This document shows, one piece after another, positions 1 to 12,148 of a stretch of DNA of 64,000 nt. The position numbers and the translations under genes were made by a program. The number at the start of each line of letters is the position of its first letter. Within the stretch, counting starts at the first letter, position 1. This DNA is from Plecoglossus altivelis (taxonomy: Eukaryota; Chordata; Actinopteri; Osmeriformes; Plecoglossidae), in the NCBI GenBank assembly GCA_036571765.1, contig BROE01000003.1, positions 9,669,125 through 9,733,124 of the forward strand, read 5' to 3'. The notes under the pieces are model-generated. The model ran no database searches. It saw only the letters and a program-made list of their open reading frames with translations, and was not told the origin of the DNA.

Positions 1-85
1 TTATGAGGGCGAGAGGAGAGACCTTACAGATGGGGAACCTCCAGGCCAGATCAGCCTGCTGGGCTCCATGGAGAGACACAGCAGA
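1..85 (+). CDS. hgf: hgf exon 10, partial: first half of kringle 4 (divergent)
   Basis: The frame starting at base 3 reads GETLQMGNLQARSACWAPW, which lines up with the Hgf kringle 4 segment containing MGNL, a Q.RS stretch and the second kringle cysteine. A GT donor at 86-87 leaves two bases, and the next exon (1344) supplies the third, so the phase agrees with downstream exons. The match is imperfect: Cys-to-Trp spacing is one residue longer than usual and the usual His-x-His after the Trp is missing. The true 5' end of this exon is outside the window. The frame and phase are seen; the assignment is inferred from position and weak similarity. Confidence 0.5.
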
Positions 86-3000
86 GTATCAGGACACACA
101 ACCTTCCCAAGCTAACCTCGCAGCACCTACCCCCCCCCTCCCCCCCCCCCTCCACACACACACTCACCCACACACAGGACACACAACACACCGCACCACG
201 CTAATGCCATAGTGTACGCAAACTCGACCAGGGTTAGCTTTCGCTCCGTTTCTATAGAAACAAGGCAGTGTTCCGCAGTGCAGACTTTGTTCTCAGGTTC
301 CCCAAGGACACACTTCTCCCGTATTGGCGATTGGTCCTCATCAGAACCATCAGATCTCTTCATGGAAGAGCTGCTCTGCAGTGACTATCCCCCCAAAATG
401 TAACCTCTGCTCAACTAACCAACCAGCTCAGTGTTTCCTTACCTCTGCGCATCCTAAGGACCTGCGCTCTTGACTCCGTCTGCGTTGCACGTTTGTGGGT
501 GTGTGTATACATGTCCTCATGTGCATCAGTATGTGTCCCTCCCAGAACCACATGTGTGACTATGAGAGGTCAGCATGGGTCAGTGGAGAGTTGACCAGCG
601 ATTGACCTGGTATTATGGCGCGCAGAAAGAGGCTGGCTCTGGGAGTTCTCACTGGGTAGGCTGAGCTGTGGAGGAGTGTCTGTCCAAGTCCTCTAATGCA
701 GAGTTAAGTGTTGCTGTGAGAATGACTCAACCTAGCAGGAATGATAAGCAGGCTTTGGGACACACACTTCAGGCTTCACCTTTGACCCTCCCTCCCTCCA
801 CCTCCATGGAACACTTCAAAGCCAATCGGCTCTTCCGTCTGGCTCCCGCCTAGAGGTCAGGGGTGGGGGGGTCACGGAGCGCTGAGTATTTACGTTAACT
901 ACAGACTGAACTTCTCGCACACACACACACACACACACATATATACACTCACACACCCTGTAAACTCCAGGGTTGGTACCATGCATTCCTCCTCCTTGAC
1001 ACTATTTCCCTTATCGCCCCATGAATTCAGCCTGGGAAAAATTCAGCTTGCAGCTTTCCAACTGTTGCCAGAATTCCCTGGTGGGGGATAAGTCAGCATG
1101 TGTGGGTGCTTCATGACCAGGGGCCGGCCCCAGAGCTCTCCCCCTGTGTCCCTCAGAGAGACCAGACGCAGCTGTGTGGTCTCTGCCTAGGGGGCCAATC
1201 TGACTGGGGTTCTCTGGTCTCTCCCAGAGGATGGTGATTCTAGAACAGTCCTTACGTACGGGAGCATTGCGATATATTGTTGAAGTATCACGCTTTCTTT
1301 GTGTGCGTGTGTTTCTATGCGAATTGTGCGTGTGTGTGTACAGAGGAGAGAGAGACACTGCTCTGTTGCTCGCAAGCAAGGATGGGAGCTTCTGCAGGAA
1401 CCCTGATAAAGACCAGCACGGACCCTGGTGCCACACCAATAACTCTGCTCTCTCCTGGGACTACTGCAGAGTCAAACCATGTGAGAGAACGTTCTGCATA
1501 TAAACACATTGTACACATTGTTGAGTTTAATATAGCAAGTGTCGTATAAGTGCATTCAAATATAGACACTATACAACGTTGCCATTTTTTCATGACCTAA
1601 TATGTTCGTTTTGCACGCAGAAACATAAAATAAAACCGAAAATAGAAACAGGGAAGGAGAGAGAAAGTCTGTGTTTTTTTTACTATTCATTTTACCATAC
1701 AATTCTTCTTGTGAAGAGTAAATCAGGCTGGAATTATGTAAATCGTTTTTTACTGAACTCGTACATTCTGCCCAGACCCACACCCACACACACATCCACG
1801 CACAAGTGCACGCATATGTGTACACTCTCAGGTCAGGGTGTGAGAAGAGATTCACACACATCAGGGTGACAGGAAAGCGTGAGCGTTCCCACACAGGCCA
1901 CGGGGTGAAATGCTGTGTGTGTGTGTGCATGTCTCAGTAATGGATGCCCAGGCATTGTATCTTATCTCTTCTCTGTTTGACATGGGGTCGCCCTTACACT
2001 GTCTAATCTGCCCCCCCCCCCCCCCCCCCCCTCTCTTCCGGCAGGTGAGTCATCCCAGAACAGCATCCTCCCTCTGGGTGAGTATGTGTCCTGCGCGCCG
2101 CTCCACGTGGAGCTCTGGGGGTAGTTCAGAAGAGATGATTGAGGGATGTGGAATGTTCTGTCTGTTCTTCCAGGGGAGGTCTCCTCCGTGTCCTGCTTCA
2201 TCCACAAGAGGACCAGGATCGTGGGCGGAGCTCCCGTGGGCATCGCTAACGGCAGCTGGATGGTCAGCATACAGAAAGGGTACAGAGCACATGCACACAC
2301 GCGCGTGTACACTCTTACATACACATACACACACACACACATTGACACACATACACAGACGCGCATATCCACACACATTCACTAATACAGACACTGTAGA
2401 GTCTTTAGGTGTTAGTTCTACCTGGTGGTGCGGTCCAGTTTGAGGTAATGGGCCGGTATGAGTACCATACTGCCTCCATGCGTGTCCCATAAACTACACA
2501 GCTTGCTACACCTCAGTGTAAAGACATAGACCTCAGGAAGCACAGTTAAGGCCCATAAACAGTGTGCGAGGCGAGCCCTGATGTGCTCTGTGTCCTGTCC
2601 TCTCCAGGGGGTCTCACTGGTGCGGAGGTTCCCTCATACGAGAAAAATGGGTGCTCACTGATAGACAATGCTTCGCCTCATGGTAAGCCCACCCTGTCGT
2701 ATATCTGGCCTGGTCTATTTCTTTTTTTTCTCTACGGTTTTGTGGTTGTCTTTTTAGCAATACCTCCCACGTACGTTTGTTGTTTGTTGTGATGTTCTCC
2801 CCCTCAGCGTGCCTGATGTCAGCGAGTACCGCGTATGGCTGGGCGTGTCCGACCTCAGCGAGGCCGGCCCCGATAGGTCCAAGAGACAGGAAGTACGCAT
2901 CGCTCATGTGGTCTGTGGTCCTGAGGGCTCCAACCTGGCCCTCATCCGGTTAGCCAAGTAAGTGCCTATCTCAAATTTCCTGCTTCATTCCAAGTACATT

Positions 3001-3873
3001 CGATTAAATGCGATGTGACACTATATGCTGTGTGTCCAGGCCAGCCCTTCCTGCAGACAGGGTCCACACCATTCAGCTGCCTGTGGCTGGGTGCTCGATC
3101 TCCGAAGGGTCGATCTGCAGCATGTACGGATGGGGAGAGACCAAAGGTACCAATACCATCCCACCCACAGCTAACTCAGATCTACAGTCTCACACAAACA
3201 CGTCTGTCCCTCTACCACAGGTCCCTCACTCTCGACCCAGACTTCATAGTCCTGGTGGGGGATGAAAAGGAGGACGATTTTCTATCAATGACGACGGGAA
3301 TGATGACGAGAGTTATTCTTTCTTCCAGGGACAGGCCACGAGGGAGTGTTGAAGGAGGTTCACCTGCCTGTGGTCAGCAACGAGAGGTGCCGACAGCAGC
3401 ACAGGGGCAGCATGCACATCAACCATTCCAGGATCTGCGCTGGGGGCAATAGGGACGAGGGGGTGTGCGAGGTAAATCAGCTTGCGCGTACTTCAAGAAT
3501 TTTTTTTACCGTAATCCCACTTGGACGTACTGTAAATAGGTCTTTGTTCCAGAAGTTTCCATTCACTCCAAAGTGTCTCCAAAGACACGTACTACATCTC
3601 AGAAGATATTCTTAGAAAACGAAAATAGTTTGTTAGTGTTCTTTGATGTGAGTGTATGTGTGTGTATTTGTGTGTGTCATCTGCTGGCAGAGAGACTACG
3701 GGGGCCCCTTGGTATGTCAAGATGGCGAGAGCAGGGTCATCGTGGGCGTGAGCGTCAACGGGCGAGGCTGTGCCCGCGCCAACCGACCGGGAATCTTCAT
3801 CAATGTGCCCTTTTACACCCAGTGGATCTACAAGGTCTTCAAGTACTACCCTGACCCTCTGGAGGTCAACTAG
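1..3873 (+). CDS. hgf: Hepatocyte growth factor, 3' part of gene (kringle 4 to stop)
   Basis: Hgf is a secreted, plasminogen-like growth factor that signals through the Met receptor. Nine exons fit GT-AG sites and keep frame: about 1-85 (partial), 1344-1480, 2045-2077, 2174-2279, 2608-2682, 2808-2957, 3040-3146, 3329-3471 and 3691-3873, about 338 codons. They match exons 10-18 of the 18-exon human gene, including the tiny linker exon. Visible features are the kringle 4 core (CRNPDKDQHGPWC, then WDYC), an activation site KRTR|IVGG, HWCGGSLI, YGWGETKGTG, DYGGPLVC and NRPGIF near the C-terminus. The catalytic His, Asp and Ser positions read Gln (DRQCF), Asn (GSNLAL) and Tyr (RDYGG), so it is a pseudo-protease like other Hgf proteins. 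The paralogue MST1 is less likely: the short kringle-protease linker, MGNL in kringle 4 and the GRGCA..NRPGIF C-terminus are Hgf-like. Fish can have hgfa and hgfb; which one this is cannot be told. The 5' exons lie before the window. Confidence 0.93.
86..1343 (+). other. hgf intron 10 (kringle 4 split)
   Basis: This intron divides kringle 4. It contains a C-rich run near 131-152, a (CA)11 microsatellite at 918-939 and otherwise unremarkable sequence. The acceptor is a GT-rich stretch ending in TACAG at 1339-1343. I see no other exon or RNA gene in it. Confidence 0.5.
2011..2031 (+). repeat. Poly(C) run of 21 bases next to hgf acceptor
   Basis: An uninterrupted run of 21 C lies 13 bases upstream of the AG that starts the 33-bp linker exon (2045-2077). 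It serves as the polypyrimidine tract of that acceptor and is likely to vary in length between individuals or assemblies. Confidence 0.85.
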
Positions 3874-5735
3874 AGACGAGAACCTGGTGACTTACCAAGA
3901 ACCCGCAACCACGACACTAAACCCAACCCCGTGACACACCGCATCTGCGTACCGCATCCGCAAGACACTTGACGTAGCCACGACAAGAAACCCAACAATC
4001 ACACCAAGCACAGCCGTGTGACTGAACTCAGCCGCAACACTTAACCCCACCCGGACGCCTCAATCCACAATTGCAAAACCAAACCTTCAACCCAACCTTG
4101 ACACTAAACCCAACCAAGGCCTCGACCCGACCAACGCAAAGTAGCTGTAACTCCTGTCAGTGAAGCACAGCGGATGCACAAGCACCTAGATGATCATGTA
4201 AGACTGGGGTTGTAGCAGCGAGTTCTAGCGGACGTGCCTTGGGACAAGGCCCACCTGAACGCCAAACTGGGGTTTGAGGAACAAAATTGAGGTTTGGAAG
4301 ACACCAAAGGAAAACCTGCGGTGGACATTTCCTCCCAGCCAATGAACCGCTCCGCCGCCCCTTCCTCCCTCCCTCCCTCCCCCACATCCTTCATTTGTTG
4401 CAGCAGGTCCGTTGGAGGGGTGCGTGTGCGCGCGGGTGTGAAAACTCTCTAATTCCTGACATGACTTGAATGTGCTGGACGCCTAAAAAGGTAGTGGCTC
4501 CCTAGTCTCTCGCGTGTGCTCGTCTAGTGTGCTTGTGTGGGCCGCTCGTCAAAGGGGCCCTGCGCGGGGGCACTATCGAGTACACTCCTACGAAACGCCC
4601 AGCCTCTGAAGGGCAACTGAAGTGGTGTCTCTCTGTATATACTACTTAAACGAGTGTTTGTGACACTCCAAAGGTGACGTAGGTCTTATAGATCTGTGGA
4701 GAAGAGGGTGGGCTTGTTGGCCCAAAGAGAATGATAGATAGAATAAATCTGCTTCAAACCAAGAGGGAAGATGGCTCTCTGTACAGGCAGGAGCTTGAGA
4801 TTGAAGGGGGTACTTCACGTGGGATTCCAAAAACAAACACACATCTGTTTGCTTTGGCGTAAGGTGACCAGGAAGCCACTGAATGTATATATGTGTACAT
4901 AGGTTTGTGTGTTCTGAGAAGTTCATGTTAAATGTGGTGTTGCAAATCCTCTCGTCTCCTCCTCTTCCCTCCTCTCCTCTACCCTCTCCTCCTCTCTTCA
5001 TTGCCTCCTCTCATCTCCTCTCCACTACCCTCACCTCCTCTCCTCACCCCCTCCTCTCACCTCCTCTCCTCTCCTCCCCACTACCCTCTCCTCATCCCCT
5101 ACTCTTGCCTCCTCTCCACTCCTCCTCTCCTCATCCCATCCACTCGCCTCCCCTCCACTACCCTACTCTCCTCTCCTACTGCTGTCTGTGTGTGTTTTAA
5201 TGGAATCCTGACTGAATGAGTTATTCCCTCCCCACCCTTATACCTTGGCAGACCTCCAGGCACAATCCACTCTGGATATTAGCTTCACAAACTCTGTCAG
5301 TTCAAACATTTACTGAAATTGAGGGATGTTTTTCATCTTTTCATTGTCTGTTCTGAGTGCTTTATTGGATGAGTGAACGGTCCATCAAACAAATCAAACC
5401 TCTAAATGTTAATGTATGTGTTTCCACCTGATAAAGGAGTATGCACTGTGAGCCTCTATGTGTTGGTGTGTATGTGTGTTTATCTCCATGTGTGTATGTG
5501 CTTGTGTGACAGGTTCCAAATGATGTAAGCTGCTATATAACATACAAGTTGCCAAGCATCCAGTTTCCCATACATGTATACCACACTGTACATTCTCATC
5601 TATTCTTACTGTAATTGGTATGTGTTCAGTTGTTGTGCCTTGATCTCAGTGTAAGTACATTGTAGATGGATCTGATTTGCCTGTGGCCATAGCCTATAAT
5701 AAACAGAAGTGGCAATAAAGTGAAATCACTATGAA
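3874..5735 (+). other. hgf: hgf 3' UTR
   Basis: The sequence after the TAG at 3871-3873 has no further coding signal and runs to two polyadenylation hexamers near 5.7 kb. It contains a run of short AACCC/ACACT-type repeats at about 3900-4100 and a CT-rich tract (CTCCTCT units) at about 4950-5185. The extent is inferred from the polyadenylation signals; alternative shorter ends are possible. Confidence 0.6.
5698..5719 (+). promoter_or_regulatory. Polyadenylation signals of hgf (two AATAAA)
   Basis: AATAAA occurs at 5698-5703 and again at 5714-5719, about 1.8 kb after the hgf stop codon. Two consensus hexamers this close, on the gene's strand and followed by intergenic sequence, make this the likely main cleavage region. 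Confidence 0.65.
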
Positions 5736-6868
5736 ACATGATCTGCCGCCGTCTGTTCTCGTTTTCATTTGCCAGGTATTACAGCGCTCAGGCGATCAGG
5801 GTTTGGCTTTTCAATCTGCCCGCCATTGCTGTGGTCTGACCCGCCACAGGGTGGCGCTGTTACGAAGGGAATACCAGGTCGTCGGCCGCCGAATCAAAAC
5901 CACTGCCGTCGTTAAAGGCTACGAGCGCGCGCTCACACCTCCTCTGTCTAACTTGGGGCTATTTGTATGTGAGAGATGAGGTGTTGTAACGGAGGCCTGC
6001 TTCTAGATTGTCTTTAAAGGGAGGGGCGCGGGCCAGGGGGGCGACCAAAGAAGGAGGGCGGGCGGGGGGCCGTAGGGATGCTGGAGGCATGGACTTAAGC
6101 GGAGGGGGGAGGAGTGACCGACAGCGAGTGCGGAGAGAGATGGGGGAATGGAGGGAGGGAGGGAAGGAAGGGAGGGGTAGGGTGGAGAGAGGTAGAATGG
6201 GGTGAGAGAGAGGAGAGAGAGCTGGAGGAAAGGGATTAAATGCTGAATCTATTCATGTGCAGTAGTATTAAAAAAGTTATAGGGCCAGCAGAAAATACAC
6301 AAGTATAGACATTTTCTTCATACCGTTTGCATTCTATGAGCACTGTGGACTACTGCTGACACACAGTGCCTTAGCCGCCCGTGCACGTGACCGCACACGC
6401 ACACACGCACGGTGCACATATGGATGCACATGTCCAACACACACACACAAGCACCGCACATGTAGATGATTGTGACCACACACACACACGTGACCGGTCT
6501 TCTGGAAGACCGGTCGGGTGTGTTCCCTCCCCAGGACAGACATGGTAAATGAGGCTTGAAACACGGCTTGTCGTACAGTTCATGTGCATGCAGTTGCATT
6601 ACAATTGCATGGGGCCGTAATGTACGTTATATTCTGCAATAAGTGGAAAGCAATGTTGAAAATCCAGACGGATTTCTTAAAATTTAATCAGGAATTAGTC
6701 ATGTGGATTCTGAGTGTGAATGCTTCTTTCGGGGTTTTTTAAACCCGAACTACAGACAGAAGTCTAAACAGCTATTGAATTCTCTGTAGTCACAAAAATT
6801 ACTTCATGCAGAGCTGGAAGTGAATTGTGAATTTGTGTGTGTGCGTGCGTATGTGCGCATGTGTGGGC

Positions 6869-6901
<33 letters not shown>

Positions 6902-8219
6902 TGAAATCTAATGTAAGGATGGGGGGGGGAGCTCTTAAAAGCCACTGGTTGTCGTTTCCTACCATAAAGTTCAAACTTAATAAAACTTAATAAAGCCATT
7001 TGTCATAATCCAATTGTATTTTGTGTAATGACATTGGTGCTGAATTTTACTGGCACCTTCTGGGTTCACTTTCTCGTCTGATGGCCCAGTTCCTGCTGTG
7101 TCTCCGGGGCGGAGGAATGGAAGAATGACGGGAGAGAGGAAATGAAGGATGGAGGGGTGAGTGTGTTAGGTTTCAGTGTCTGCTTTGTGTGAGGCTTATC
7201 AGAAAGATTCAATTATCAGAGGAGGGAGGGAGGTAGGGAGGGAGGGAGGGAGGGATGGAGGGAGAGAGGGAGGGAGGGACAGACAGAAGACAGAAGCAGA
7301 CTTTCTAAAACCACTAAGGTCATGCTTTCTAATGGAACACCCCTCCATAGCTTCTCGCTGGGCTGCCGAGGCTAGAGTGCTGATCGCCCCAAAAGCAGGT
7401 GAACCTTGAGATTGGTTGGCTCGTGGTGGTCGTGTGGACTGTGACTGTGCTGCTCAGGATCTGTTCTCCTCAATACCACCGCTCAGTCTTGCCTTTGTCT
7501 TTCCTCTTCATGCAACGAAGTCACTCCGTGCGATCAGACTTCTGAAGTAAGCCACATGTTCCTTCTTGGTGTCTGTCATGGGGTCTTCTATTGATCTAAT
7601 GCGTTCCTTATCCCACGCAGTCACTCACATACACATTCACACTCACACACACACACACACATTCACACACACACAGCTAGTGTACCGCTATGACTAAGGT
7701 GATTCAGGTTGTCAAGGATTCCTGACGGTATGTGGGTTTGTGCATGGCACTTCAAGGTCTGGATCGATGGGTGCAGTAAGTCATTTGCTGTTGCAGTAGT
7801 TGTGTTGATATCGATCATTAGTTATTTAATCAAGGCCTGGGAGCAGACAGACAGCCTGACGGAGAGCGAGAGAGAGGGAGACAGAGACAGACAGAGAGAG
7901 ATCATTTGGCAGGGTAGAGATGAATCCGCCAGACCAGACCAGGGTGTGCTCTGACAATCCCCTTTCAACACCTGGGTCCTCTTTACATAGCATATGGATA
8001 GCAGTGGATTGTAAAAGAATGATTAAGTGCCAGCAGTATGATTATTGTGTGTTATGACAAAGCCCATCACACAGAGAGATTGAGCTAGGGTGGTATTATT
8101 TTGGTAATTTTCGGTATGCCGGATATTGATCTAAAAGAGAGTGCGGGACTTTTTTATTCAATTGCTTTCTTTGTCTGTCTGCCTTGTTTCTGAATACAAT
8201 TCCAGGGCTCGGTGTTCCG
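5736..8219. other. Intergenic stretch downstream of hgf
   Basis: No gene is visible. The first 250 bases are CpG-rich and include a CTCF-like motif at 5844-5857. GGGA-rich sequence lies at 6010-6230 and (GGGA)n at 7221-7280. CA/GT microsatellites lie near 6395-6490, 6871-6893 and 7623-7675. A perfect 11-bp inverted repeat with a 2-base loop is at 6492-6515. Confidence 0.6.
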
Positions 8220-8254
8220 CTCCCTCCCTCCATTCCTCCCTCCGCTCCCTCCCT

Positions 8255-8294
<40 letters not shown>

Positions 8295-8462
8295 CCCTCC
8301 CACAGAGTGGCTCAGGCAGACATTTGGGGAGCGTTATCTGGGTAAAGCAAAACCACAGCACTGCAGCTCCTCCAGAGACACCCACCAGATAGGTATCACT
8401 CTGCAAACAATCTGTTCTGTTTCTACCAGGATTCTACAGGGAGATATGTGCCTGCCACCTCT

Positions 8463-8528
<66 letters not shown>

Positions 8529-8745
8529 TCTCTCTTTCTCTTCCTCTCTCTTTCTCTTCCTCTCTCTTTTCCCTCAGTCTCTCTCCTCTTCTCTTTTGCT
8601 CACTCTCTCTCCATGTCAACCTCTTTCTGTCTCTGTCTTTCTCTCTCATATCTTCCTCCCTCCCTCGCTTTCCTTTTTTTATTTCCCTCTCTCTTTACCT
8701 CCCCTGTCTCTCCCCCCTCCCTGGTATTTCTATTTTTCTGACTTA
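8220..8745. repeat. CT-rich microsatellite block
   Basis: Two long CT arrays, about 8261-8292 and 8464-8525 (roughly 31 CT units), lie in a wider pyrimidine-rich tract with TCTCTTCC-type variants up to 8745. Long open frames here, on both strands, are simply Ser/Leu or Arg/Glu repeats and are not genes. Confidence 0.9.
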
Positions 8746-11700
8746 GAATGTCTCCCCCCTGTCCCAGAGGGATCTCAGGGGGAGAGCCATGTTCTGTCAG
8801 TTATCTCTCTCAGTTTGAGACATTAGTGTCTCTGTTCCTTTCCCTCGTCTGGGATGGAATTACTCTGGTCTCCCTCAGCGTGAGTGTGAGTTCACCGCTG
8901 TGCTGAGCCATGTGGACCATTGGTGTGGGGCTCCGATAGGTTGAGGTGTGCTTGCGTGTGCGGCGCGCGCATGTGTGTGCCAGTTCCCCTGCCGTGCGTG
9001 TATGTGTTTTAGTGCGTCACCCCGCTCGCTCTGTCCCAGGTTCCCAGTAGGTTCGGGCATATGGTTACCCTGGGATACGGGCTACAGATAATGATATCCC
9101 TTCCTCCAACAACTTACATTTGACGTAACAGACCCATGTCCTCTCTATTCTCCTCTCCTATCGTTTTAGTTCTCCTCTGCTTTTTTCTCCACTCATATCC
9201 TCGCCTTTCGTCTCCTCTTAATCAGCATTAGAACTACCAAACGTTTTATGCGATTACATTTTTAATGATTCTTTATCTGCCATCTTTGAAAAAAACCCAA
9301 GTGAAATAGAAAGATTTCCATGTTTTTGAAACTGCATCAGGCGTGAGTATATCTTCGGACAATCTTGTACAAGACCCACTCAGCTTCAAATGAACAGATA
9401 GAGAACAACATGGAACAACAGCAACACAGGCAATTCAAATGAAGATTGTGGTGTGTGTGTGAACTTTCAGGTGTGTGTGCGTGCGTAAGAGTCTTCAGTC
9501 TTTAATGTGCTCACGGAATTCTTCACACTCGTCAATCACTGCTTTTAGAGAAGGTCAAATAGCGTTGCCCCGGTAATGACCTTTTAAAGAGCCGGGTTGC
9601 TAGACAGGGGACATGGTTTTATTGGAACATGTGTCCTGTGTCTTTCATGGTCCTTTTTCTGTTAGCAACCCCCCCTCTCCCCTCCCCCCCAGTTCCTCAC
9701 AGAGGTAAATCACGCCCTCGGGCTCTGTGACCGACGTTAGGGAGGGGGATGTACATCACGCCACTGTCACCTGGGGGGCCGCCGCATCCCAGCGTAGAGT
9801 CCAACCCCCAAGACCCTCCGTTCTCCGGGCGCGTGGTCGGGGAAAACACTGGGGCGATAACGGAAGCGCGCTCATCTTTCCGCAGACGGTTCCGCCGTCT
9901 GTCGAGGAAGACGGCGAAGTGGAAAGGGATGTTTTTGGGGTTCGGCGTTCTTAGTCTCCGCTAACCGGGGAAGCTTGTCTGCTTTGGCGTCCACGCCCCC
10001 ATCGTTTCGTGTCGTTAGGTACGACGTTACTTTGTAAGCAACAAATCCCCAAACGACCGAAGAAAACCATAAAAACCTTTGATCCGATACCACATTGAAC
10101 TCCGCTGGTGAGACGGTGTGCTTATCGCTGTGGTTATCACGGTGCTCCGACTCAACCGGAGGTACTTTAATAAGACACAAATCCCTTCTTCAGCTATGGC
10201 GGCTTAAAACCTGTCTGCGTGCGCACAGTAGACAATGTGATCATGTGTGTGTGCGTCTCACCTCTCTCTGTGAATTAACACATGGCTTGGCTGTGTAAAT
10301 GCATTCGTGAGCGTGCCTGTGCAGCCTATGGGTCTGTCTGTTGGTGTATGTGTGTAGAAGTGTGTGGACCCGCACATGTGGGTGTGTGCGTTTCGCAGCG
10401 GCGGCTTGTTACAGCCACTTGCCTGGACCGTTGCTGGTACAGAGGGGAAGTTGTGTGTGTGTGTGTGCGTGTGTGTGTGTGCGTGTGTGTGTGTGTGCGT
10501 GTGTGTGCGTGTAAGTGTGCCAGGGTAGAAAGCCAGGAAGGAAGGCTCACTTGTAAATGTGCAGCGCTCTGCAGAAAACAACTCCTGTGTTTGTGGTCTT
10601 GCGCTGCAAATAAGCGCCTCATAAGTAGGTCTATTCTGTCACAGCATAACTGCCTAGAAGGCAGTCTGGTCCAACATATCTTTCTGTATCTTCATACTGT
10701 TTGGAAAGCAAGCACGCTTATTCGGAGGAGGAAGACATAGCACATCAAATCTCTGTCTCTCCCCCTCGCCACCGACAGGTGACTCTTCTCTTCTTTCTCG
10801 CACCCGAACACACACACCGTGATACAACACACAAGCGCATCATGGAGACGCCCAAAAATAGCAATTCAATATACACGTACAGCAAGAGCTTGCCTATAGC
10901 AATGCCGTAATAGGCCCTCAGGGCCCCAAGCACCCACAATGCATCATGCCAGGAAGATTGATTCCTTTCAAAGCCTTTACTCTGCTATCTCTTTTACCTG
11001 CTCCTTCCTCCATCCCACTCTTCGGTGTTTCTTTATGGCAGTCACCCAGCTCCCTTTGAATGGAAACAAGCCTTTCTGTCTCTTAATATATGCTCCATTG
11101 AGACTGTACTTAAGTCAGAGTGCTCTCTTCAAGGCAAAAAGCAGGTCAATCGCCAATACTGGTCATTATCTTGCGGTCACGGGAGAGAATGCATACGTTT
11201 GTACGTCAGTATGCAAGTGTGTGCACACACGCGTGTTCGTGTGTCGGCATCCGTGGGTGCACTTATGTGACTGTGTACGTGACTGCCTGTGTGTGTGTGT
11301 GGGATTGTGTGCCTGTGTGCAGCTGGGATAGCCTATGTGTATGGGAATTTGTGCTTGCGTGTGCGTGCGTTTGCGTGCGTTTGCGTGTGTGTCCTTAGGC
11401 TAGATTCTCTGTAATCTCCTTCCTGCTGATCTGATGCGTGCTGACTGCTGGTGACCTTGTAGCATCACAGTCAGACGACCGTTAGGCCTGGTGCCTGCCC
11501 AGGCTACTGGCCCCACTTTGACTTCCAGCATATTCACACTGCTCTGCTCTCCAGTAACTCCCAAGTCCCACAGCCCCGCGGACGTGTATGTTTGTGTTTG
11601 GGTGGGAGGGGGCAGAGGTGAAGGGGGTGGAGGGGGGGGGGTGAGGAGGAGAGTGGGGGTGGTGAGCATGATTGTACATGTCTGCGTGTCGCTGTCTGTG

Positions 11701-12110
11701 TGTGTGTGTGTGTGAGAGACGACATGGTTGCCAAGGGTGATGAGACTCTTCTTTCTGATTGTCTGTGCCTGTTGAGATACAGTGCCCTCCAGGTTAGCAG
11801 GTCAACACAGTAAGATGTGTCGGTGGTGTTCTGCTAGCTTCTCAAGTTTGACTGCCTCCACGTAAATTCAAGTCCACCACCAGCCCCCACCACGCTCTCT
11901 CTGGTGCAGTCTGTGTGTGGGTTCACACAGAACTGAGGCACTATGATATCTTGAATATTGCTGTGGGTGAGTGAGTGTGCGTGTGTGAATGTACGTACGA
12001 TTGTGTGTGTAAGTGTGTGTGTGAGTGAGCGTGTGTGAGTGAGGGTGTGTGTGTGTGTGTGTGTGTATGCACTTGTGTGTGTGAGTGTGTGCATGCGTGT
12101 GTGTGTGTGC

Positions 12111-12148
<38 letters not shown>

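Noticed and set aside
1..3873. Assignment of the protease-like gene to MST1 (macrophage-stimulating protein)
   Set aside because: GWGETKGTG resembles MST1, but the short linker, kringle 4 MGNL, GPEGSNLAL and GRGCA..NRPGIF C-terminus favour Hgf.
8212..8826. 204-codon Ser/Leu-rich open frame
   Set aside because: Translation of (CT)n and CT-rich DNA, with a complementary Arg/Glu frame on the other strand.
11775..11800. TACAGTGCCCTCCA-like sequence resembling the end of a fish DNA transposon
   Set aside because: Only about 12 bases agree and no matching inverted end was found.
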